Below, piece after piece: positions 14,464 through 21,718 of a DNA stretch of 33,880 nucleotides. Source of the DNA: Desulfurobacteriaceae bacterium (GTDB lineage Bacteria; Aquificota; Aquificia; Desulfurobacteriales; Desulfurobacteriaceae). The stretch is from NCBI GenBank assembly GCA_027013575.1, contig JALWGN010000058.1, positions 1 through 33,880 on the forward strand, written 5' to 3'. A program made the translations under genes and the position numbers. Within the stretch, counting starts at the first letter, position 1, and each line of letters begins with the position of its first letter. The notes under the pieces were generated by a model that had not been told where the DNA came from, did not search any database, and saw nothing but the letters and a program-made list of their open reading frames with translations.

Positions 14464-15891
14464 TTGAGACTCTCCTCTCTCCTCTCCCCTCTGGGTATAA
14501 AGCCGGAAAGGGACGTTGAAATTAGAGGAGTAACTGAGGACTCAAGGAGAGTTGAGCCCGGTTATCTCTTCTTCGCCTACCGGGGAACCGCTTCCGATGG
14601 CAACCTTTACGTTAAAGAGGCACTTAAAAAGGGGGCTGTTGCCCTCTTTACAGACTCACCTGTAACTTACAGGCTCTTTTCAGGTAAACTCCCCGTTTTC
14701 TTAACCAGAAGACCCCGAAGAGACCTTGCCGTTCTCTCTGCCAGGTTTTTCGGGAACCCAGAGAAGGAGCTCTCCCTCCTCGGAGTAACGGGAACAAACG
14801 GGAAGACGACAACGGCCTACCTTCTCTTCCACGGCCTCAACAGACTTGGAGAGGCTGCAGGTATAGTTGGAACGGTTGAGTGGGGAACTGAGAACTGCCG
14901 CTTTCCCTCAGACAGGACGACCCCCTCTCCCACGGTCTTTTTTAAACAGCTGGCCTTTCTTAAGGAGAGGGGAGTAAGGTGGGTGGCCTGTGAGGTCTCC
15001 TCCCACGGGCTTGAGCTTGAAAGGCTCTACGGCGTGAAGTTTAAGGGCGCCATCTTCACCAACCTTACACCTGAACACTTAGACTTCCACAAAACGATGT
15101 TTGACTACTTCGCCGCAAAGGAGAAGCTCTTCTTCTCTTCAGACGTTTCACTCTTTAACATTGACGACAGGTGGGGGGAGCTCCTTTACTACCTCAGGCC
15201 GCTGTTTAAAAAGGTCGCCACCTACGGCACCGGAGGGGAGTTTCGGATAGAGGGGTTCGGCACCGGAAACTTCGTTCCCGTAAGCTACGGGGGAAAGAGC
15301 TACAGGGTTGAAACTTCCCTTAAAGGTTTCTTCAACTTCTACAACATTACCGCAGCCTTTTCCCTCCTTACACTTTTAGGTTTCCCCCCAAAGGAACTTC
15401 AGACCGTGTTCAGAGGAGTGAAAGTTCCCGGCAGGTTAGAGGAGGTGGCTCCCGGCGTGTTTGTTGACTACGCCCATACTCCAGACGCCCTAAAAAAAGT
15501 TTTGGAGGCTTTAAGACCCTTAACTAAAGGGAAACTGACTGTGGTTTTTGGCTGCGGAGGGGACAGGGACAGGGAGAAGAGAGCTCCCATGGGTAAAATA
15601 GCCTCACACCTTGCTGATAAGGTTGTAGTTACGACAGACAACCCAAGGAGTGAACCTCCTGAGTTAATCATAGAAGACATACTTTCTGGCGTGGAGGAGA
15701 GGGAGAAAGTTGAGGTTATTCCCGACAGGAGGGAGGCCATAGAGGAAGCCCTCCGAAAGAAGAGAGAGGGAGACGTTGTTCTCATTGCCGGTAAGGGACA
15801 CGAAACCTACCAGCAGTTTAAAGACAGAACCGTTTACTTCAGCGACAGAGAGGTTGTAGAGGAGTTCTATGGACGCAAAGGAGATAGCTGA
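14464..15891 (+). CDS. murE: UDP-MurNAc-tripeptide synthetase
   Basis: This 475-residue Mur ligase adds the third amino acid to UDP-MurNAc-L-Ala-D-Glu using ATP. The P-loop GVTGTNGKTTTAYL lies at residues ~107-120, followed by the central-domain segment ACEVSSHGLELERL and TNLTPEHLDFHKTM, then the C-terminal-domain signature TDNPRSEPPELI. The DNPR motif is the marker of meso-diaminopimelate-adding enzymes, so the peptidoglycan is predicted to be DAP type. Start is TTG at 14464, three bases after the ytxH stop and after AAGGAGGGAGAG, which decides it. Its 3' end overlaps murF by 23 bp. Confidence 0.96.
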   Translation: MRLSSLLSPLGIKPERDVEIRGVTEDSRRVEPGYLFFAYRGTASDGNLYVKEALKKGAVALFTDSPVTYRLFSGKLPVFLTRRPRRDLAVLSARFFGNPEKELSLLGVTGTNGKTTTAYLLFHGLNRLGEAAGIVGTVEWGTENCRFPSDRTTPSPTVFFKQLAFLKERGVRWVACEVSSHGLELERLYGVKFKGAIFTNLTPEHLDFHKTMFDYFAAKEKLFFSSDVSLFNIDDRWGELLYYLRPLFKKVATYGTGGEFRIEGFGTGNFVPVSYGGKSYRVETSLKGFFNFYNITAAFSLLTLLGFPPKELQTVFRGVKVPGRLEEVAPGVFVDYAHTPDALKKVLEALRPLTKGKLTVVFGCGGDRDREKRAPMGKIASHLADKVVVTTDNPRSEPPELIIEDILSGVEEREKVEVIPDRREAIEEALRKKREGDVVLIAGKGHETYQQFKDRTVYFSDREVVEEFYGRKGDS

Positions 15892-17173
15892 GGTTACAGG
15901 GGGGGAGCTCCACGGAGAGAACTTGCCGGTTTCCGGGTTTCACTTTGACTCAAGGGAGATAAAACCGGGGGAGCTCTTCATTCCCGTTTCAGGGAAGAGA
16001 GACGGCCACCAGTTTATTGGCGACGCCTTAAGTGGTGGAGCCGTAGGTTTTCTAACCTCTAAAGAGGTAAAACCTCCTTTCGGGAAGTTTGCAGTTAAAG
16101 TAACCGATACCTTTGAAGCCTTTAAGAAAATAGCCCTCTACAGGAGGCGCAGCTTCAGGGGAACCGTTGTAGCGGTAACCGGAAGCGTTGGGAAGACAAC
16201 GACGAAGGAGCTCCTTTCCTTCCTCTTCTCCCTCTACGCTTCCACCTACTCAAACGTTAAGAGCTACAACAACCTTTTAGGTTTAACCTACACGATGGCA
16301 AACCTCAAACAGGCAGCGTTCTACTTTCAGGAGCTCGGAACAAACGCCTGCGGAGAGATAGGGGAGCTCTCCTCGCTCCTCTCCCCCGACGTTGGCGTTG
16401 TAACCGCCGTTGAGAGAGCCCACCTTCAGGGTTTTGGCAGCTTTGAAGAGCTAATATCCGAGAAGTTCTCCCTTACAACCTTTACAGAAGTTTCCGTGGT
16501 TCCCTCCCACCTTTCCCGTTTCTCCCTCTCAAAAGAGACCATAACCTTTGGAAGAGACGGAGACGTTCACCTTACCGGCTTGGAGGAGACGCCGGAGGGG
16601 AACCGGTTTGAGATAAGCGTCTTTGGGGAAAAGATTTCTCTCTTTACCCCGGTTCCCGGTTTCTCAGTCGTTAACGCCTCTCTGGTTGGGGGAGCTCTCC
16701 TGAAAGTGATGGGTTACCCCCTTAACCTGCTTAAAGAGGTCTCCCGGTTCCGGCCGCCGAAGATGAGAATGGAGATTCACAGGCTTCCGGGAGGCGTTCT
16801 TATAGACGACTCCTACAACGCCAACCCGGCCTCTTTCAGAAACGCCCTGAAAGTCCTCTCCCTTTTCAAGATGCCGAAACTGGTTGTGGCCGGTGAAATG
16901 CTTGAGCTCGGCAGCGCTTCTGCCGAAGAGCACCGCCTTCTTGGTGAAGAGATGAACAGGCTGAGCGTTGAGGAGCTTATTGCCTACGGGAAGGAGACAG
17001 AAGAGACTGTTAAGACTTTTAAAGGGAAAGCCTACCACTTTACAGATAGGGAAGAGCTACTTAATTTCCTTTCTGAATACCCCGTTAAAGAGAAGGCTAT
17101 ACTTATCAAGGGTTCCAGAGGTAACAGACTGGAAGAAGCCGTTAAACTGGTCTATAAGAGGTTGGAGCGGTGA
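15869..17173 (+). CDS. murF: UDP-MurNAc-tripeptide--D-alanyl-D-alanine ligase
   Basis: This 434-residue Mur ligase adds D-Ala-D-Ala to complete the UDP-MurNAc-pentapeptide. The N-terminal uridine-binding domain has FDSREIKPGELF. The P-loop AVTGSVGKTTTKELL lies at ~residue 106, YNNLLGLTYTM and QELGTNACGEIGEL follow, and the C-terminal domain has DDSYNANPASFRNAL. ATG 15869 is inside the end of murE and preceded by GTAGAGGAG. The next gene, ddl, makes its dipeptide substrate and overlaps by 4 bp (GTGA), so substrate maker and user are translationally coupled. Confidence 0.96.
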   Translation: MDAKEIAEVTGGELHGENLPVSGFHFDSREIKPGELFIPVSGKRDGHQFIGDALSGGAVGFLTSKEVKPPFGKFAVKVTDTFEAFKKIALYRRRSFRGTVVAVTGSVGKTTTKELLSFLFSLYASTYSNVKSYNNLLGLTYTMANLKQAAFYFQELGTNACGEIGELSSLLSPDVGVVTAVERAHLQGFGSFEELISEKFSLTTFTEVSVVPSHLSRFSLSKETITFGRDGDVHLTGLEETPEGNRFEISVFGEKISLFTPVPGFSVVNASLVGGALLKVMGYPLNLLKEVSRFRPPKMRMEIHRLPGGVLIDDSYNANPASFRNALKVLSLFKMPKLVVAGEMLELGSASAEEHRLLGEEMNRLSVEELIAYGKETEETVKTFKGKAYHFTDREELLNFLSEYPVKEKAILIKGSRGNRLEEAVKLVYKRLER

Positions 17174-18066
17174 AGGTTGCCCTTATCTTCGGAGGTCCCT
17201 CTCCTGAGGCTGAGATATCCAGAAAGAGCGCAGAAAGCGTAGAATCCGCCCTTAAAAAGCTGGGGCACGAAGTCTTCCCCGTTGAACTAGGTAAAGACCT
17301 CCCTCTTAAACTGACGGAGATAAACCCCGACAGGGCATTTCTCGTTCTTCACGGTTCCCCCGGAGAAGACGGAACTGTTCAGGGACTCCTTGAGGTCATG
17401 GGAATTCCCTACACAGGTTCGGGGGTAGCGGCAAGTGCCGTTACAATAGATAAAGACCTTACAAAGAGAGTTCTTAAGAGCCACGGAATACCTGTACCTG
17501 CCGGTATCACCCTCTACGGTGAAGATGAGGTAACCCCTGAAGAGCTGGAGTTTCCGTGCGTTGTGAAACCTGCCAGAACGGGCTCAAGCGTTGGTGTTAA
17601 CCTTGTAAAGTCTCCCGACCGTTTCAGAGAAGCTCTGAAGGAAGCCTTTAAATACGACTCAAAGGTTCTAATTGAGGAGCTCCTTGAGGGAAAGGAGCTG
17701 ACAGTTGGAGTTGTCAACGGTAGAGCTCTCACTCCTGTAGAGATAGTTCCCGGCAGGGAGTTCTACGACTACACAGCAAAGTATGAGGACAGCTCTACAC
17801 GCTACCTCGTTCCGGCCCCCATAAACTCTCACCTTGAGAAGAGATTAAAGGCTATGGCAGAACAGGTGTATAAAGTTCTTGAGTGTAGAGGAGCTATAAG
17901 GGTAGACTTCAAGCTCAACCGCTTTGGTTCACCTTTTGTTCTTGAAGTGAATACTATTCCCGGCTTAACGGAGAGAAGTTTACTTCCAAAAGCAGCTGCT
18001 TACGAAGGTCTCTCTTTTGAAGAGCTGATAGAGGAGATGATTCTGCCAGACAGAGGAGAGCGTTGA
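17170..18066 (+). CDS. ddl: D-alanine--D-alanine ligase
   Basis: This 298-residue ATP-grasp enzyme joins two D-alanines for MurF. Seen in order are VALIFGGPSPEAEISRKSA at the N-terminus, FLVLHGSPGEDGTVQGLLE with the conserved His/Gly loop, YTGSGVAASAVTIDK, CVVKPARTGSSVGV (ATP-grasp lysine loop), YDYTAKYEDSSTRYLVPA (flexible loop over the active site), and EVNTIPGLTERSL with metal-binding Glu and Asn near the C-terminus. GTG at 17170 overlaps the murF stop. Its own stop overlaps the ftsQ TTG, continuing the chain of coupled genes. Confidence 0.97.
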   Translation: MKVALIFGGPSPEAEISRKSAESVESALKKLGHEVFPVELGKDLPLKLTEINPDRAFLVLHGSPGEDGTVQGLLEVMGIPYTGSGVAASAVTIDKDLTKRVLKSHGIPVPAGITLYGEDEVTPEELEFPCVVKPARTGSSVGVNLVKSPDRFREALKEAFKYDSKVLIEELLEGKELTVGVVNGRALTPVEIVPGREFYDYTAKYEDSSTRYLVPAPINSHLEKRLKAMAEQVYKVLECRGAIRVDFKLNRFGSPFVLEVNTIPGLTERSLLPKAAAYEGLSFEELIEEMILPDRGER

Positions 18067-18803
18067 GACTGAGATGGGTGCTTCTTGGTCTTCTTATCGG
18101 AATAGCAGGTTTTGTTCTCTACGGCGTTTATACTGCACCTTCAAGGTTGAATCAGATAGAGTTTGTTGTTGTTGAGAAAAAGGGACTCTGGAAGGCAGAT
18201 ATAAGTCAGTATGTCCTCTCCTACGTTCAGATGGGACAGGATCTAACTCCCAGGTTTCTTTCAAACTTGAAAAATACTGTAAAATCACTACCGTGGGTAA
18301 AAAAATGTGATATAGAGGTAAAGGGGGGAAAACTGACAGTTAAGATATGGGAGACCTCTCCCAGGTTGGTTCTCATATTTGATAGAGATAGTTATCTTAT
18401 AGGTAATAACTGGTTTGTTCTGCAGAAGGGGGTTAAAACTACCAAAAACTATCCGATATTCTTCTATAGGGGGAAAACTTCCCCTTTTACTGTAATAAAC
18501 GGGTTTCTGAAGTTGAAGAGATCTGTTAAAATGGAACTGGAGCTCCTGAACTCAAAATTAAACGAGATTGAGTTGAACGGGAAAAAACCGGAAGTCTCTC
18601 TGCTGAGTAGCGGTGTCCAGCTGGCCTTCAGGAATCCTCCTGTATTAGTCTTCTTAGGAATTGGTGGAAGCGGGTGGGACCGTTTTAGGGAGCTCTCCAA
18701 GAAAGGTTTCTTTAAGCCGGGCATTTACGATTTCAGATTTGAACAGATGGTAGTAATAAGGGGGAGGCAAGAAGAATGCTCAGTCAAAAGATCCTTACGT
18801 TAG
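18063..18803 (+). CDS. ftsQ: FtsQ/DivIB-like divisome protein
   Basis: This 246-residue bitopic membrane protein has a short basic cytoplasmic start, one transmembrane helix (residues ~5-22) and a periplasmic region. A POTRA-like stretch covers about residues 30-105, ending in the typical PWVKKCDIEVKGGKLTVKIWETSPRLVL pattern; a beta domain then runs to about residue 225. The start is TTG at 18063, overlapping the ddl stop (TTGA), and the 3' end overlaps ftsA by 28 bp. Sequence conservation is low as usual for FtsQ, and position between ddl and ftsA is the strongest support. The central part is visibly more AT-rich (ATA, AAA, GTT codons) than its neighbours. Confidence 0.85.
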   Translation: MRLRWVLLGLLIGIAGFVLYGVYTAPSRLNQIEFVVVEKKGLWKADISQYVLSYVQMGQDLTPRFLSNLKNTVKSLPWVKKCDIEVKGGKLTVKIWETSPRLVLIFDRDSYLIGNNWFVLQKGVKTTKNYPIFFYRGKTSPFTVINGFLKLKRSVKMELELLNSKLNEIELNGKKPEVSLLSSGVQLAFRNPPVLVFLGIGGSGWDRFRELSKKGFFKPGIYDFRFEQMVVIRGRQEECSVKRSLR

Positions 18804-20020
18804 ATTTAGGAACTAGCTCTGTAAGAGTTTCTCTATCCCTTCAAAAAGGTGATAAGTACCACTTTTACATAAAGACTGCCCCTTCCAGGGGAGTGAAGAA
18901 CGGAAACATAGTGAACCTTGCTTCAGCCAAGGAGTCGCTCAGGTCGGCCCTTAACAGCTTAAAGCTTGAGTCTCCTGTGGCTCTACCGAACGAAGCCTAC
19001 GTTTTAGTTCCAGGTGGCTGTACCCTCGGTTACCAGGTGGAGGCCACGATAGAGTTCCCAGGGATCAAAACCATATCACACAACGACGTTAACGTCGTAA
19101 AGAACAAGGCAAAAGACGAACTGCTGAGAATAAAGGGTCAGACCGTTAAGAGTTACTACGAGGTTATCCACGTCGTTCCCCAGGAGTTCATAGTTGACAG
19201 CGTGGACGGTATTCAGAACCCGATAGGCAGGAGCGGGAGAAAGCTGACGATGAAGGCCTTTATCGTTCTTGCCTCCCGTTCCCACGTAAAGACCCTGGAA
19301 GATCTCTTAAAGGAACTCAACCTTAAGCTTAAAGGTGTTGTTCTTCAGTCTTTTGCCTCCTCCTTCGGTATAAGGTCTCAAAACTCCTACTTTAACAACA
19401 ACCTCCTCCTCTACATGGGAGCTGGAAATACTGAGTTCATGTACTTCAGGGAGGATAAGCCGGTTCTATCAAAGCACCTGCCCTTTGGTAGCGAAGACAT
19501 TATGGAGTTTCTTATTAAAAAACTGAAGGTTAGCAGAACTGAGGCAGAGAGGCTTTACAGGGAGCACGGTAGCGCTTACGCCTTCAACGTAAGCAAAGAG
19601 GAGGTGATCCACATAAACTACGGAAGTAAGACACTTAAGGCCCCCAAAATCCTCATCCCTGCACTGATTCACCTGAAACTTAAAGAGGTCTTTAAGGACA
19701 TCAAATCTCTGCTCAGTGAGGAGAACCCCGACTACCTTGAAAACCTCAGCGGAGTTTACCTGACCGGAGGACTTTCAAAGCTGAAGGATATAGACACGCT
19801 AGCTGAGAAGATCTTTAAAGCTCCTGTTACCGTTCCGCCTCTTTCTCACCCTGAAGTATCAGACGTTGCTCTTTCTCCTCTTGTGGGAGTTACCGACTAC
19901 ATCGTCTCCCTCTCTGATAGGAAGAAACTGTCAGACATTAGGGAGGACCTCACAAGGTCTTACGAGAGAGGGGGAGGATTCTTTGCCTCCGTCTGGAGGT
20001 TCATAACCGATATAATCTAG
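18776..20020 (+). CDS. ftsA: cell division protein FtsA
   Basis: This 414-residue actin-fold ATPase tethers FtsZ to the membrane. ILTLDLGTSSVRVSLS is the phosphate-1 loop (about residues 5-20). A 1C-domain segment follows (about 85-165) with the conserved QEFIVDSVDGIQNPIGRSG, then LLYMGAGNTEFMYF (phosphate 2) and GVYLTGGLSKLKDIDTLAEKIF (adenosine motif). The C-terminus FFASVWRFITDII is an amphipathic membrane-targeting helix separated by a glycine-rich linker. ATG at 18776 lies within ftsQ. It is followed by a strong GGAGGTAAAAG site for ftsZ. Confidence 0.95.
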   Translation: MLSQKILTLDLGTSSVRVSLSLQKGDKYHFYIKTAPSRGVKNGNIVNLASAKESLRSALNSLKLESPVALPNEAYVLVPGGCTLGYQVEATIEFPGIKTISHNDVNVVKNKAKDELLRIKGQTVKSYYEVIHVVPQEFIVDSVDGIQNPIGRSGRKLTMKAFIVLASRSHVKTLEDLLKELNLKLKGVVLQSFASSFGIRSQNSYFNNNLLLYMGAGNTEFMYFREDKPVLSKHLPFGSEDIMEFLIKKLKVSRTEAERLYREHGSAYAFNVSKEEVIHINYGSKTLKAPKILIPALIHLKLKEVFKDIKSLLSEENPDYLENLSGVYLTGGLSKLKDIDTLAEKIFKAPVTVPPLSHPEVSDVALSPLVGVTDYIVSLSDRKKLSDIREDLTRSYERGGGFFASVWRFITDII

Positions 20021-20030
20021 GAGGTAAAAG

Positions 20031-21125
20031 GTGTTTGACATAGCAGATGACCTGTTTCAGGGACCTGTAATAAAGGTAATCGGCGTAGGCGGCGGAGGAG
20101 GGAACGCCGTAGCCCGAATGTACGAGATGGGAATTGAGGGGATAGACTTTGTTGCCATAAACACAGATGCTCAGGTTCTCTCAAAGATTTCCGTTCCTGT
20201 AAAGGTTCAGATAGGAGAGAAGTTAACAAAGGGCCTGGGAGCTGGAGGGAAGCCTGAGATTGGGGAGCAGGCAGCCCTTGAAGACGAACCCAAGATAAGG
20301 GAGGTTCTAGAAGGCTCCGACATGGTCTTCATAACTGCCGGAATGGGAGGAGGAACGGGAACCGGAGCAGCCCCGATAGTAGCAAAGATAGCTAAGGACA
20401 TGGGGATACTGACAGTAGGGGTTGTAACAAGGCCCTTTGACTTTGAGGGCAGGCGTCGCCAGGAGTACGCAGAGGCTGGAATCAGAAGGCTCAAGGAGTT
20501 TGTTGATACCCTCATGGTTATTCCCAACCAGAAGCTCCTTACCATTGCACCTAAGGATATGAACATTCTGAATGCCTTTAAACTTGCCGACAACGTTCTC
20601 TACCAGGCGGTTAAGGGTATAACCGAGGTGATAACAAAGCCAGGCCTTATAAACCTTGACTTTGCAGACGTAAAAACAGTTATGCACAGCGGTGGTTACG
20701 CCCTCATCGGTATAGGTGAGGCCAGCGGAGAGGACAGGGCTCTCACCGCAGCCAGGAAGGCGATAGACAACCCCCTCCTTGAGAACGTTCAGGTAGAGGG
20801 GGCAAGCAGGATACTTGTAAACATCAGCGGAGGTTCAGACCTTACCCTTGACGAGGCTTACGCGGCAGCCGGCCTCATAAAGGAGAGGGCGAAGAGGGAC
20901 GACACCAACTTCTTCTTCGGCGTAACCCTTGACGACGAGCTTGAAGGATCAATCCAGGTAACGGTTATAGCCACAGGGTTTGACGAGAAAGGAAGGCCTA
21001 TTATCTCAGGGTTTTCTGAGATTGCGAGAAGTTCAGAGACCAGCACTCCGTTCCAGACTCAGGAGAGCTCCGACGTTCTTGACATAGACATATCAGACCT
21101 TCTTAAAGAGCTTAAAGAGGAGTAG
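20031..21125 (+). CDS. ftsZ: cell division protein FtsZ
   Basis: This 364-residue tubulin-like GTPase forms the Z ring. [19 protein letters not shown] begins the GTP-binding domain, the tubulin signature [17 protein letters not shown] is intact, and the T7 loop region [18 protein letters not shown] supplies the catalytic aspartate. The C-terminal tail is only ~45 residues and ends [17 protein letters not shown], without the usual proline-containing (D/E)-I-P-x-F-L-R type peptide that binds FtsA. Start is GTG 20031, fixed by CTAGGAGGTAAAAG. The last codons and stop form the 5' arm and loop of an intrinsic terminator. GAGCTC is scarce here (a single copy, at 21064). Confidence 0.98.
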   Translation: MFDIADDLFQGPVIKVIGVGGGGGNAVARMYEMGIEGIDFVAINTDAQVLSKISVPVKVQIGEKLTKGLGAGGKPEIGEQAALEDEPKIREVLEGSDMVFITAGMGGGTGTGAAPIVAKIAKDMGILTVGVVTRPFDFEGRRRQEYAEAGIRRLKEFVDTLMVIPNQKLLTIAPKDMNILNAFKLADNVLYQAVKGITEVITKPGLINLDFADVKTVMHSGGYALIGIGEASGEDRALTAARKAIDNPLLENVQVEGASRILVNISGGSDLTLDEAYAAAGLIKERAKRDDTNFFFGVTLDDELEGSIQVTVIATGFDEKGRPIISGFSEIARSSETSTPFQTQESSDVLDIDISDLLKELKEE

Positions 21126-21142
21126 TTTGCTCCTCTTTTTTT
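21116..21142 (+). terminator. intrinsic terminator after ftsZ, overlapping its stop codon
   Basis: AGAGGAG (21116-21122) pairs perfectly with CTCCTCT (21130-21136) across a 7-nt loop, followed by a T run to 21142. The ftsZ stop codon TAG lies in the loop, so the terminator stem encodes the last residues. It separates the division operon from the chemotaxis operon. Confidence 0.85.
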
Positions 21143-21185
21143 ATCATAAAATTGAGTATTGATTCGCTATTCGGAGGAGGAAGAG

Positions 21186-21707
21186 ATGGAAAAGGGGTTA
21201 CTGAAGGAGATAAAGGAGCTCCTCACCCTTATTGAATCCTTCAAAGATGAACTTTCAAAAGTCTCCTCTAAAAGAGAGGGATTTAGAGCCGTTAATAAAC
21301 ATATAGACAGCGCGATCAGCGAAAGTGAAGAGGCAACTAAAAAGTTAATTGAGGCTATTGGGGACTCTATGGAGAAGCTCCAGAGAGCCGTTCAGCTTGT
21401 AGAGAAGATGGAAGGCGAAGGAAAAGAGGAGGTTGTCTCCATAATAAACTCTGTTCTTACAACCCTGATGAACTCTCTTACGCTTCTTGAGTTTCAGGAT
21501 ATTATGGCACAGAGGCTTTTAAAGGTTAGAGACTTTTTGGTTGACCTTGAGAAGAGTATCGTGAAAGTTGCGCTGGTTGCAGGTCTTGAGGAGACGGAAG
21601 AGGAGGGAGAGAAGGAGGAGATAAAGAAGAAACTTGAGGAGCTTGAGTGGAAGAAAGAGGTTTCTCAGGAAGACGTTGACGAGATTATGAAGCAGTTCGG
21701 CCTTTAA
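21186..21707 (+). CDS. cheZ: CheZ-family CheY-phosphate phosphatase
   Basis: This 173-residue helical protein matches CheZ. The long helical hairpin contains LLEFQDIMAQRLLKV, where Asp105 and Gln109 correspond to the catalytic Asp/Gln pair of the FQD..GQ motif. The last residues QEDVDEIMKQFGL resemble the C-terminal CheY-docking helix of E. coli CheZ. Between them is an acidic Glu-rich linker (about 134-158). It would speed loss of phosphate from CheY. The frame extends to a TTG at 21159, but GGAGGAGG at about 21173-21180 lies inside that extension, so ATG 21186 is the start. First gene of the chemotaxis operon. Confidence 0.9.
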   Translation: MEKGLLKEIKELLTLIESFKDELSKVSSKREGFRAVNKHIDSAISESEEATKKLIEAIGDSMEKLQRAVQLVEKMEGEGKEEVVSIINSVLTTLMNSLTLLEFQDIMAQRLLKVRDFLVDLEKSIVKVALVAGLEETEEEGEKEEIKKKLEELEWKKEVSQEDVDEIMKQFGL

Positions 21708-21718
21708 GGGAGAGGGTT

